A stretch of DNA of 64,000 nucleotides from Meghimatium bilineatum (lineage: Eukaryota; Mollusca; Gastropoda; Stylommatophora; Philomycidae): the NCBI GenBank assembly GCA_034231615.1, contig CM067322.1, positions 64,881,349-64,945,348 of the forward strand. The letters run 5' to 3'. Positions 34,371-47,439 of this stretch are shown piece after piece; within the stretch, counting starts at the first letter, position 1; each line of letters opens with the position of its first letter. Below the pieces are notes generated by a model. The model was not told where the DNA came from. It ran no database searches and saw only the letters and a program-made list of their open reading frames with translations. A program made the position numbers and the translations under genes.

Positions 34371-35095
34371 ATTATCATTAAGTGCCGTCTCCGCAACGAA
34401 GATTGGCTGCAACGGATCTCCAACATCTCCTGTCTCTTGTCTTGGTGGTGCATTCTGCTAGACTGTAACTTGTCCATCGTGTGATGTTACTCTCCCATTT
34501 GTATCTCTGCCTACCTCTTGCTCGCCTCCCTTTGACTTTACCCTCAAGTAAGATCTTCAATAAGGTGTTATGTCTTTTAATGTGACCAAAATATTTTATT
34601 TACCTGATCTTTATTTCTCTTAGTAGTTCTTTCTTCATATTAAGTGTATTTAGTACCTCTTTATTTGTTTTCTTCTCTTTCCATGATGTTCTCCCTATTC
34701 TTCTATATACCCGCATCTCAAAGGCATCAATTCTATCTTCTAATTGTTTATTTAGTGTCCATGTTTCTGAGCCATACATTAATATAGAGTAGATGTAGCA
34801 TTTTATAATTTTCATGTTTAACTTGTTTGTAATTTGTTTAGATGTTAATATTTTCCTCATGTAATTGAAGATACTTTTAGCCATTCCTATTCTCCTTTTA
34901 ACTTTTGTTTCACATCTGCCATCATTTGTGACTATGTTTCCAAGATATTGATACTGTTTAACTTGTTGTAGTTTCTCTCCATGTTTATGTTTAGCTCTTG
35001 TTCTTGTGTGTCTTTGCTGATTATCATGGTTTTTGTTTTTTGGATATTTATATCCAGCCCATATTCATAACTTGATTTATTGACTAGATCTATTA
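34371..35095 (-). mobile_element. LINE-C copy
   Basis: The minus-strand frames run in order: 34932-35240 (EYGLDINIQKTKTMIISKDT), 34600-34884 (IIKCYIYSILMYGSETWTLN, AFEMRVYRRIGRTSWKEKKT) and 34378-34560 (LLEGKVKGRRARGRQRYKWE). The 3' tail is a TAATGA simple repeat. 5'-truncated, two frameshifts. At 35096 it meets a plus-strand LINE-D piece. Confidence 0.7.
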
Positions 35096-35335
35096 GTGTT
35101 TGGTCATATAAAGAGACACAACTGTTTAGAAAGACAAATAATGGAGGAAAGAGTACCTGGAATGAGGAGAAAGGGCAGACCAAGAAGACGATGGACTGAC
35201 GACAGTAAAGATAACATGAATACATCGCTAGAAAATGCAAGCCACATCGCCCAAGACAGAGAGAGGTTCAGAGAGTTCATTGGGAAGACAACGTTCTGGA
35301 AGGAATACGTCACATGACACATCTTCACGTGGCGC
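35096..35335 (+). mobile_element. LINE-D 3' end
   Basis: The frame 35096-35317 reads MFGHIKRHNCLERQIMEERV, GMRRKGRPRRRWTDD, LENASHIAQDRERFREF and WKEYVT, the intact C-terminus of LINE-D. Confidence 0.7.
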
Positions 35336-35935
35336 TGCCCTCTAGCGATGTGCTGCCCTCTCATTATAGTATGCCAGTCTTACTTCCCTTGAGACTTGCG
35401 CACGATTTTCGATATTCGTAATGACATCTACCTATCTTGGGACACTGATACTGGCCGCTCCACAATATATCTTCATTTCGGCTGACAGAGCTAGAGTGAC
35501 TTGCGTGACCATGGGTCGACATTGCCGATGTGTGTGGCGCAGAGTTGTCAGAGATATTGCTTGTCTCCCCCCCCCCCCCTAAGTTATTATTTTATCTTCA
35601 ACCTTCACGGACATGAAATATAAAAGTGTTGGCAAGGAACACAGCATAAGCCGCTGTGCTTCTGTTCCCAGGGTGCACCACGAGAGGGTACTTTTAGAAT
35701 CTTGGTTTCTGCTCACCCTGGGTCTGCATGATAGCAATGTGGCACTCTTTGCACTATGTATTGTATCATGCTTTACAGCTAGGCTGCAACTTATGCACCA
35801 TTCGACCTGAAACATCCGACGTCAGAATTTTTTTTGGTTACTTTTACTAATGAATGAGAATGAAACATTACCCATCCTCCAATAATGCAATTTTATGGGA
35901 TGCTGCTTTTGCTTGTCCTATTCTGCTTATAATTT
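35335..35935. other. Unassigned DNA with an unnamed repeat
   Basis: 35620-35740 is related to 31090-31215. There is a C run at 35568-35578. No gene seen. Confidence 0.35.
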
Positions 35936-35939
35936 CGGT

Positions 35940-36055
35940 CTTGCATTTACCATCATAAGTTATTGTCATGTGATGTATACTTTCCAGAACGTTGTCTTCC
36001 CAATGAACTCTCTGAATTCCTCTCGGTCTTGGGCGATGCGGCTTGCATACACGAC
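35940..36055 (-). mobile_element. LINE-D 3' relic
   Basis: The reverse complement parallels 35210-35320: TTCAGAGAGTTCATTGGGAA, GACAACGTTCTGGAAAGTAT, CACATGACAATAAC. Confidence 0.55.
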
Positions 36056-36234
36056 CGATGAGAAATTGGGGGGGGGGGGGTAATACATAAAAAAAGATAA
36101 TCACTTCGTTTTGTGGAACTTTTGAAGGTTTTTATAAAGAACTAGAAAGGAGGAGGATCCTATCTTTTGTCTGTCCATTGTACTAAATATTGAATTTTCT
36201 TATGAGGGTGTGGGTTGGAACACAATCTCTCTAC

Positions 36235-36296
36235 AGACTTTCTCCAAAACCCTCTTAGTCGCCTCTTACGACATGCATGACATGTTACAGCGACAC
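36235..36296 (-). mobile_element. SINE-A head fragment
   Basis: CTCTTAGTCGCCTCTTACGA and CATGCATGAC mirror the SINE-A head. It lies 50 bp upstream of the COLGALT start codon. Confidence 0.55.
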
Positions 36297-36346
36297 TTTA
36301 CTTATTTGAACTTTTTAATTTGGGTTGAGTTTTTAATATAATCAAG

Positions 36347-36605
36347 ATGGCGACGCTCAGTATACAGTGTTGGCCAAACTTGAAATACCTATATTTGTGC
36401 TTGTTATTTTTGTTTGTTGTAGGTAATGTAGAGTTTATTGGTATAGGAAAATCTATATTCGCTAGAGCAGAGTTGAATGATGACGCCCCACAGCTTCTAC
36501 CTACGTTGGTAATTGCAACTTTAGTTCGAAATAAAGCTCATTCGTTGCTGTGGTTCTTGGACTACTTGAAATGTTGGACTATCCAAAACACCGAATAGGG
36601 TTGTG
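36347..36605 (+). CDS. COLGALT: COLGALT exon 1 (with apparent 1-base deletion)
   Basis: ATG in good context (CAAGATGGCG). The frame encodes the signal region and LVIATLVRNKAHSLLWFLDY. At 36566-36573 (TTGAAATG) one base is missing; in the next frame the expected MLDYPKHRIGLW follows, up to the donor GTAAG at 36606. Without correction it stops at 36596-36598. Confidence 0.85.
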
Positions 36606-39600
36606 GTAAGATTTTTTCATAAATTTTACATGATTGCTTGTTTAAAAAAGGGAGAGGATGACAGGGCTTGAAATGAATGTATTGATATAATGTTATATGA
36701 ACGAAGCGAGATGTCACAATGCCAAAATACTGTTGGCTGTTATGATTGATCATGTACTATTATTATAGTACTGATACTGCTGTCACTGTCTGAGCATACC
36801 GACTTAGCCAAAATGCAGTTTTTGAAAGTTAGAGTATGTGAGTGGCATGATCTTTCTCCATAAATCTAGATGCTTTTTAATTATTATATTAGTCATTTAC
36901 CCATGTACATCTGGGGCATCATTGTTTATGTGTCTATGTGGTATTTATGTTTACAAGTAGGCTTAAATTTGTCTTTTTTTAATGTGAAAATTGGACACTC
37001 AATGCAGACACTGAAAGAAGGACTCTGGCTTTTGAAAAAAAGTGCTATAGAATCTGTAAGAATTAGCCAGAACATACGACAAATAGGCCTATAGGGACTA
37101 TTTAACAGGCTGGAAATAAAAAAAAACTTGTGGTCATATCAATAACCACTTTTGGCAGCGGTGAAATAATGTAAACTTATTTGGTTTAGACATATAACGA
37201 GATATGATTCTCTTTATAAAATTATTGTGCAAGGAGCAGTCGAGGGTGGATGGAGAAGAGGACAGAAAATTATGTATTGAAACATCAAGGAATGGTCTAG
37301 GCGTGATTTTTCTACACTCCTCCAAACGGCTGAGGATAGAGTTGTTTGGAGAGCTATTTTGTGCTGATGTATCCAGTGTGCCACTACTGCAACCCTAATG
37401 GGTTATAGGTCTTATTCTTCTTCTTCATCATTCATTCTCAAACTCCTGCTGGAACTCCCTTGTAACAGGACCATGGTCCTACTAGATTTCCAGCAGGATG
37501 TAGTCCTGAGAATGGATATTTGCGCCGATGGCCGACACATCCATCTTCGATGGTTATTATAAATTGGTCTTGGTAGTACCTTTTTTTGGCATAAAGCTCT
37601 TAATGTGCCAAAAGACATATTACTAATGTTTAATGTAGGCCTATGTGGTTCTTGAGGAATTTATATACCTGTACAGTGCGTGTGTTGTTGTTGTCTGTGT
37701 GTCAATTGACTGGTCCATATTTGTAGTAGCATGAGAATATACGTTTGAAGCCTTGACTGAAAGCGCATCATTTTTAGAGATATGGTGTGGTCGAAAATGG
37801 AAAGCGTATTGGCTCAAGTTGTGAAGTATGTGGGGGCCATCTGAGTGGATCGGGTTCAAATCCCATTTGTTGAATTAAATGATGGAGACAATCAAAGAAG
37901 CCATGAAAAACGGGCTGACGATGGACAATGTGAAGCTAATGGCCAAAGACAGGTAACTTCAACTTCCTCCCATCGACTCTTAACCTTTAGCAAGCCAGAT
38001 TAAAAAATACGAAACGTCTTCCTGCCACCGGATTCTTTTTTGAAAATTTGCATTATTGATGGTGACTGTTTTGAAAATGTGATAATTTTTTGGTTGTTAG
38101 AGATATTTAAATAATATTTGCACATATAAATAAAGAATTGAATTATACATATATTGGTGTAATTTATGTACGTGTATGTGTGATACCAGACGTATGAGAA
38201 AGTGGTAAAGACGTTTTTCACAAAAAACATATATTTTATAACAAATAAAGAGGGAAAAAATAAGAAAAAAAAATAACTTACCTTACATATCGAATTCCTT
38301 GGCAACACTGTCAACTAAATCACGTAAATCTTTTGTATTTATGTTCTTTCACTGCGAAATTATCAAAATATAGCCGGGGGAACTGTATAAAACATGTAGA
38401 TTTGCAGTAAAATCGTTCTTTGAGCTTAGGCCTAGAGTTATTTTTTCTGCCACTTCAAAATATTCGATATCAAACGTACAAGTCCCCAAACCAGCACGGC
38501 ATTCTGTATATTCATGCTGTGAAACTAAATAACCTAATAATATAATCCATGATTCAATCCACGATTCAATGTTATTTTATTCGAAATACGATGAAATAAA
38601 GGTCTGTAAAACCGATCCATCATCATGGCATCGTACCGGTGTACAGATGTGGTCAGATTAATTGCTCTTAAACTTTTACGAATAGCCAGCCATTCTCAAA
38701 AACGATCATGTCGGAAGTGGGGGATGTACCGGCTTCGATTGCGCATGTCCCCAGCTATGTGCACGTACTGTGGTACGTGTAAATCTCACGATAATCTCGC
38801 TGGGTGGGACGGCCCGCCATCAGCGCCCGGCCATTTTGTTTTTCGGCGGCTGGATATCATATCGGCTCGGTGAAGGTTAACTGCACAAGTGAAAATAACA
38901 ATAGATAGATATTTGGCACATGCTCATAATAACCACTGAAGCTTATTATACCAAAAAGCCACCAAAGACGGATGTCTCGGGCCATTGGCGCAAATAAAAT
39001 GGCGACACAACGCATTTCCATTCTCTGGACTACATTCTGCTAGAAATCTAGAAGGCCATGTCCTACTACAAGAGAATTCAACGGGAGTTTGAGAATGTAC
39101 GCTGAAGAAGAAGAAGATACCAAAAAAAGTATTATGTATAAGTATCATTGAATGAGGGTGACTAAATCATGAAAAGTGTCATTCTGAAGTCAGACAGGAA
39201 GATGTAAATATTGCCATCAAGTTGTAAGCCACAAAAGTTGAGGGACAGCCATAGCGAGTTGAGTTAAAAAGTCATCTGGTAAAGTTGCCCATAAGATACA
39301 ATGCCAGACATACAGCAATCGTTATCTGAAGATTAAAGTAAAACTCCATTAACAACCCATGTGTTGCTGGGGCTGGAAAGGGGAGCAAAGACACTGTTAT
39401 TTGCCATTCATGTTGTAAGAGTTGACTAAAGGAGGTTTTGGGATTGGAGTTGGCTGTCCCATCCTATAGGAGATCAAAGTGACCCAGAAGCTATGCTGAA
39501 ATCGTATGGGTCAGATAGTTACTTAGTTAGTTAGTCGTCTGATCATCACTGCAAACTGAACACGTTCATAGTTGCTCCGATCTCTAACTGAGTGTATCTG

Positions 39601-42600
39601 CCATTAAACTTCTGCTCTCAGTACCGGTCCTCTTCTGGTTGACCATCATTTTTCTACGCCCTCTAAAATATTCACTTTTAGCAACACCACATTTCAAACC
39701 CTCATCTTTAATCCTGGACATTGAAAAGAAATCATTATCCACACTAGACTCACTCTTGTGTGCTATATTTCTTATGGAGTTCTTCTTCATCGTTCATTCT
39801 CAAACTCCCGCTGTATCTCTCTTGTAGCAGGAGCATGGTCCTACTAGATTTCCAGCAGGATGTAGTTTAGAGAATGGATATGTGCTGTGTCGCTGTTTTA
39901 TCTGCACCAATGGCCTGACACATCCATCTTCTGCGGGTTTTATGGAGTTCAAAACATCAGCTCGATCCATTGCCCTATCGCCCTGTGCAATTCGTTGTGA
40001 AGTCGGATGTGTCAGGCAGAAAAGCACAGACTAGATATCACAGCAATGCTGTAAATTGTGATACAATACATTCTTTTCTCTGAGCTATATCCTACTGACA
40101 ATCAGGAGTTTGAGATGAACGCAAAAGAAGAGAAACATATTTTTTTAACGTCCAGAGAACAGATACGTGTTGTGTTGCCGATTTATTTGATACCTTTGAA
40201 AACAAATACAATTATTTTAGTGGAAACCTTCTCTTTGTCATTGCAATTTTTCATTATTCATCTCCTAGGATTCGAAGTGATCACAACGTAGATAATTCAA
40301 CTGCAATGATGACAGAATGGCTGTCGGCTGTGTCTCATTTATACCACCATGTTGATGTTAAAATTGACCACAAAAATAAAGGTAAAAGTATTTTGTAAAA
40401 ATTAGATTTAATAGACGTAAAAATTAAAGGAAATAATTTGTGAGTTTATTTGTCTAATTTAATACCACCTGGTGCATACAATCAATGACTTTCACATTGT
40501 CCCATCCCAACTCTTGCAGATTCTTGAACTTTATGACACCACTCAATAGTTACAAAACAAAACTCTTGCAGATTCTTGAACTTTATGACACCACTCAATA
40601 GTTACAAAACAAAACTCTTGCAGATTCTTGAACTTTATGACACCACTCAATAGTTACAAAACTTTTGCAGATTCTTGTATGTGACGATGGCTGATAAAAA
40701 TCAGTAAATTCATCATCATGTTCAAACTCCTGAAACTTAGAACATCCTACTAGCAAGCTGAAATTTGAGAATGAACAGAACCACTAATCCACAGCCATTA
40801 AACATCACAGTGGAAGAAAGATATGAATATTGATCAGAAACTTCCGCCGAAGACATTGGCGCAATAAAACAGCGACACAACGCATTTCTATTCTTTGGAC
40901 TACATTCTGCTGGAAATCTAGTAGGACCATTGTCCTGTTACAAGAGATATCCAGCGGGAGTTTGAGAATGAACGATGAAGAAGAAGACCCCATTCACCAA
41001 CTTCATAGGTAACAACAGACCACCATCTTTCGACTTAGGACAAGCTTACAACAGGTGTCTCTGGTCTTAGGAAAAGCTTACAACAGGTGTCTCTGGTCTT
41101 AGGAAAAGCTTACAACAGGTGTCTCTGGTCTTAGGACAAGCTTACAACAGGTGTCTCTGGTCTTAGGACAAGCTTACAACAGGTGTCTCTGGTCTTAGGA
41201 CAAGCTTACAACAGGTGTCTCTGGTCTTAGGACAAGCTTACAACAGGTGTCTCTGGTCTTAGGACAAGCTTACAACAGGTGTCTCTGGTCTTAGGACAAG
41301 CTTACAACAGGTGTCTCTTATCTTAGGACAAGCTTACAACAGGTGTCTCTCATCTTAGGACAAACTTAAAAACGTGTAAACTGCTCTTAACTCCTTTTTT
41401 TGGTCATAAAATAATTGTTTCCTTTCAAATTGAAAATTGAAAAAGCACAACTATAATCAGTTGTTCAATTGTAGTTTATTGGTTCATCTTTAGGATATAC
41501 AGATGAAGAATCTCTGTGTGATTGGACAGAAAAACGGTTTGCAAATGTGATTGGTCTGAGGGAAAAGGCTCTAGTACATGCTCGGAATATTTGGGCTGAC
41601 TATCTGTTTGTGAGTTAATTTTTACTGTTTAGTATTTAACATTAACTTGTAGTAAGAAACATCACAATGAGGTGAATAGAAAAATAAATTAGTAGTAAAA
41701 AACATCATAATGAGCTGAAAAGAAATTAGTAGTAAAAAACATCACAATGAGCTGAATAGAAAAAGAAATTCTTAATAAATGTAACCGATTTTGAAAGAAC
41801 ATTTTCTAGTATATGTCACATTAATTGTCGGATTGTGTGACTTCATCTTCTGCATTTGTTCTCAAACTCCTGTAGATTAGCAGGATGTAGTCCTGAAAAC
41901 AGAATTCAATGTGTCATGGTTTACAGCTTTGCTGTGATGTCTATGCTTTTTGGAAGGACACATCTAATGTCAGCAAGGCTTCTAGGTCACTTTGATCATC
42001 CTAGGATGGGACAGCAAACTTCATCCCAAAGCCTCCTTAGTCGCCTCTTACGATATGCTTGGCAGGTGACAATGGCACTGTTTTTTGCACCCTGAACTAG
42101 AAGCTCAGGCCATTACTTCTAATACATTACTTCTAGTTACATTACTTTTTATACATTACTTCTAGTTACATTACTTAATACATTATTTCTAGTTACATTG
42201 CTTCTTATACATTACTTCTAGTTACATTGCTTCTTATACATTACTTCTAGTTACATTACTTTTTATACATTATTTCTAGTTACATTATTTCTTATAAATT
42301 ATTTCTAGTTACATTGCTTCAAATACATTACTTCTAGTTATATTACTTCTTATACATTACTTCTAGTTACATTAATCTAGTTACATTACTTCTAGTTACA
42401 TTACTTCTAGTTACATTACTTCTAATACATTACTTCTATTACATTACATCTAGTTACATGTTTTTTAAGCATCCACTTGATGATTATTTAATTTCACACC
42501 ATGGAAGAATACGGACTGGGCAGTTCTCCAGCAATTGAAAAGACAATTGTAATATCACGCAGGTGTGCTGCAAATAAAACAACAAATTCAGTTTATTGAC

Positions 42601-45600
42601 TGCTGAAGTCGGATGTGTTAGGCTGAAAGGTGTAAATACGTAACCCCTTAGTTTTAGTGATAGTCCATCATGTTCAAGTGAAACTTTCAAAAACCTGTGT
42701 TCTACATAAGAACTATTGTTGTTCCATTTCACTGCAGTAGTACCTTATATTGACTGTAAAACATGACAAAACACATCCCATTATTTGAACAACATCAAGC
42801 TAACTAGCAGAACTGCAGAATTAACGCAGAAGAAGATGAAGATGCTACTGCTGTAACATGATTGACAGAAGGGCACAAAGGACTACAATGAACACACCAC
42901 TCACTATTCAAGTATATATTTCATCTTCTCTGTCGTTCATTCTCAAACTCCCGCAGAATGTCTCTTATAGCAGGACATTGGTCCTACTAAATTTCCAACA
43001 GGATGTAGCCCAGGGAATAACGATGCAGTGTGTTGCTGCTCTATTTGAAGCATTAGCCAGACACAACCGTCTTCTGCTGTTGTTGTTTTCGATATCCAAA
43101 AACTACTGAATAGTTGCATTATACAAGACTATTATTATCCCATCACTGTGCTACCAGTGCCAAACCTGGACAATGACAGCACAAGACAAAAGTAAAATAG
43201 TGACAGCAGAAATGACACGTCTACGAAGAATACTCGGAGTGTCATTCGTCATCATCATCATCATGTGCCATGCTGACTGGTGTAGGCGATCATGGCTGTC
43301 CACAGCTCTCTGTCTATAGTATTATGTATCAAGATCGTTGTTGTTTGCCTGCTGTGCCAGGTTATCAAACTGTCAACTATTTTCTCACTTTGTCACCTTC
43401 TGTCTCTGTTGCCTTCAATCTTGCCTGTTGTGACTATGTTCTCCAAACCTCCCTGTCTTATGAAGTGGCCAAAAAATGAAGATTGTCTTTTTCTTATATT
43501 ATTGATTAAGGTCTGTTGCGCATTTGACTCTTTCAACACCTCTACATTAGTTTTTCTGGCAGTCCATGGTATGAATAAAGACATGGACAGACAACATCAA
43601 GGAATGGACAGGGCTAGATATTTCCACACTCATCCGCATCGCTGAGGATAGAATTCGCTGGAGGACTCTGTGTGCTGAAGCATCCAATGTGGTACCCCTA
43701 CGACCCTGAAGGGTTATGGGTTATTTGATTGATGGTATTCTCAGCATTCTTCTATAGAACCACATCTCTGTTGCTGGAGTGACATTAAGAGAGAGAATTA
43801 GAAACGATAACATCAGACAGATAACCAAAACAATACCAGTATTGGAACACATCAAAAGACAACAAATCAAGTGGTTTTCACACGCTTCCAGACTACCAAC
43901 AGACAGCATGCCACAGATGGCCATTTCACATAGACAAGCTATAAAGCCAGAGGCAGACCATGTAAAAGATTGATCACAGAAATCAAAGAAGCCACAGGAA
44001 CAAGCTTACAAACAGCACACAAGAAGGCCATCTCCAGAGAACTCTTCTACCCCTGACACTTCAAGGCAAACAAGGGATACAGCTTATAGATAGATAGATA
44101 GACTGAGTAGTTCTACTCTTGTCTTGGCAGCGTGAAGCCATTCTTTAAAAAAAAGTGCAGGTCTTCTAAAGTTGACTTAGTGATCCATACAGTGAGTTTC
44201 AGACTGTTAACAGTGTCTGTACAAGTTTTTTCCTGTCAGTTGAAATGTAAGGACAGTCAATAAGGAGGTGTTCTACTGTCTTCGGCGGTAGAGTGTATAT
44301 ACTTTGTTGTATTGAATGCAAAATGATTTTTACTGATTAAAAAAAATATTGTCCACATGCAACTAGATAATGCAGGTTTTTATCTTTTTGATAGATGATC
44401 GATGCTGATGTGACACTAGAAAATAATAGAACTCTTCAAATTCTTATGGGGCAGAAAAAGTAAGTGTGTTGTATGCTCTTGTACATTTAATTAAACTTTA
44501 CAGCTGAAATTGCATGTGTTGGGCCATTGATGCAAATAAAACGATGACAAAATGCATTTCCCTTGTCTGAACTACATCCTGCTGGACAGTTTCATGTTAG
44601 AACAGGCAGCTGCAGACTATTGGGTCACCACTACTGACTAAGGATCTCGTACACAGATAAATGTCAAGAATCCAAAGCCTCAAATACATACTTCAGTTTG
44701 GAGTTTGATAATGAATGACCCAAACAAAATTGATTGAAATATTCCTTGCCTGAGATGTTGATGTGTAATGTATTTGTTATTATTATTATTTGAACAGCTG
44801 GTATGATTTTGGATATTAAGAAAGCGTTACGTTTGTTTGAATCACTAGGAATTTTGAGAAATAGAATTCTTATTTTGTGCAGTCGAGGGGTTTCTCCAGA
44901 GCTTTATTTCACACACACTAAGGCTGCAACTCTCTGTGGTTTGCAATGATTTTGAAGAAGCCTTTTACTGAGAGGGAATGAACATATAGCTGCATAGATG
45001 AAGTGACGCGAGGCTTCCACGAAAGGAAAGCATCACTATATTTGCACGTCATCTACTAGGTATTTACTGTTGCATTCTGGTTGGTCTGATGGTCCGCTGG
45101 TAAGACCTTCAGCATGCCAGATGAAAATGTTATGGGTACACAACTGTTATTATTATTATTATCCACTTGTGACAATATCTTTTATAAGACAGCGATGACT
45201 TATGATGTTTTATATTTGTTAGAGTGTTAACTTCTTGAATACATATGTGGTAGGATCCGAAAGGGTAGCAAAGAATAGCAACACTGTTTACCTTCCATGC
45301 ATGTCATTGTTGTTGTTATTGTTTGTCCATCACAAGTGATTATGATTATTTGTTTCATCCACTTTTTGTCTTCTTCTTCTGCATTCATTCTCAAACTCCT
45401 GTAGATAAGCAGGATGTAGTCTGGAGAACGCAATGCGTTGTATCATGGTTTACAGCATTGCTGCGATATCTGCGCCTTTCAACCAGAAACAACCGACTTC
45501 AGCATGGCTTTGAGTCACTGAACCTACGAGGGGGAGTCAATAAGTAAGTCACAAATTGATGTTGGATGGCAGGAAAATGCAGTAGGTGGTTTCTAAAGCT

Positions 45601-47384
45601 GTTTATAGTTGATATCATCATAGAACTTTATGTTTATGTTCGCTAGATGGCGCTAGCTGTACCTTGCGCATGCGCAGCACAAAAAACAAAATTGCTACTG
45701 TACTTACAGAGTGTACAATCAATGAACAACGTGCTGTTGTGCGTTTTTTATGGGCAAAAGGACTGCCTGCAAAAGACATTCATAAAGAAATGCTTCCTGT
45801 TTATGCTGACAATTGTTTGTCCCGTAAAGCGGTGCACAGCTGGGTAAAAAATTTTCTCAAGGACGCTCTAAAATTGTTGACGAAATCCGATCTGGTCGTG
45901 CTGTTGAAATTGCAACAGACGCATCTGTGCAGCGGGTTGAGGAGATGATTCGAGGTGACAGACGAGTAACGATAGACGCTGTAGCAGCTGCAATAGGGTG
46001 CTCACATGGTTCAGCATACAGCATCATGCATGACCGATTGAAATTTAAGAAAGTGTGTTCAAGGTGGGTGCCCAGACAATTGACGGACGAACACAAAATG
46101 AACCGATTAGGCTTGTCATTGGAGCATCTCTGTCAATACGCAAATGAAGGAGAAGACATGATGAACAGGATTATTACTGGGGACGAATCATGGGTGCATC
46201 ACTACCAGCCTGAATCAAAGCGTGCTTCAATGCAATGGAAACATCCTTCTTCGCCTTGTGTCCAAAAATTCAAGGTTACACCATCAGCAGGGAAGGTTAT
46301 GCTGACAGTGTTCTGGGATTGTCAAGGAGTGCTTTTAACCAATTTCAAAAAGAAAGGTGACAATGTGAATTCTGAATCATACTGTGAAGTTCTATCAGTG
46401 CTTCGGGATGCAATTCAAAGAAAACGTCCAGGGCTGCTGACTAGAGGAGTGCTACTCCTTCATGACAATGCTAGACCACATACGGCTCGATTAACTCAGG
46501 AGAAAATAAAAAATCTTGGTTGGAAAATTCTGGAACATCCTCCTTACAGCCCCGATTTAGCCCCTAGTGATTTTCACCTTTTTGGTCCACTAAAAACCCA
46601 CCTTGGCGGGAAGCATTTCGCGACTGACGCAGAAGTTGAATGTGAAGTGAAAATGTGGCTTAAAAAGCAGAGCACGCAGTTCTACGCAGCAGGTTTGGGA
46701 GGACTCATAAAACGATGGGATAAATGCATCAATGTTGGTGGAAATTATGTTGAGAAGTAAAGGGATAATGTATGTGTAAAAATAAACAGTTTTCAGGTTT
46801 TTATCGTCTTCAGTTTTTTTCTAAAGAGCCATTTGTGACTTACTTATTGACTCCCCCTCGTATATGGGATGGGACAGCCAATTCCATCCCATAACCTCCT
46901 TAGTCGCCTTTTACAACATTTGTGGAAGGTAAACAGTGTTGCTATTTGCTCTCCTCTCTGGCCCAGGCAACACATGGACGACATCCACTTTGAAATTCAG
47001 TTAGAGTTATGTCCTTAATTAATAGGCCATGCATGTCATAAGAAGCAACTAAGGTATTTTGTGGTGAAATTGGCTGTTCTATCCAATTTAAATCACTCAG
47101 AATCCTTGCTGAAGTTCAATGTGTCAGACTGAATGCCGCAGATAATCACAGCTCAGCTGTAAAAAAACAGCCCAGAAACCATGCTAAAGTTGTTGTATCA
47201 GGCAGAAAGGCATAGATAATCACAGCTAAGCTGTAAACCCTAGCACAACACATTCCATTCTCCGGACTACATCCTGCTAATCTGCAAGAGCTTAAGAACA
47301 AATGCAGAAGAAGAATACATATCTTATTCCTGTTTTATATTTGTTAGTGTGGGTAACATCTTGAATTATTAGAGTGTTAACATC

Positions 47385-47439
<55 letters not shown>

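Larger units (their letters stand above)
36606..40268 (+). other. COLGALT intron 1
   Basis: 3.7 kb. Contains a LINE-F end, SINE-B copies, a tRNA-Leu-like sequence, TTAA element copy 1 and a split SINE-A. 36611-37184 shows nothing recognisable. Confidence 0.75.
43131..44060 (+). mobile_element. LINE-B copy hosting a LINE-A that hosts a LINE-F
   Basis: LINE-B is present as 43131-43246 and 43787-44060 (TVLPVPNLDN-like, TAEMTRLRRILGVSF, then RNDNIRQITKTIPVLEHIKR and QQIKWFSHASRLPTDSMPQM). The break is filled by a LINE-A with GGAGTGTCATT / GGAGTGACATT at its borders. Confidence 0.7.
45366..46981 (-). mobile_element. SINE-A split by a mariner, with target-site duplication
   Basis: SINE-A in two parts (45366-45526, 46861-46981), flanked by CATCCACTTT at 45356-45365 and 46982-46991. 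The parts join at TA into GGGTCACTGA.CC-TATATGGGATGG, as in the intact copy at 54914-55194. So the SINE came first and the mariner later. Confidence 0.85.

Noticed and set aside
41028-41370. Uniform 32-bp repeats resembling a CRISPR array
   Set aside because: Units are contiguous with no spacers, in an intron of an animal gene. It is a minisatellite.
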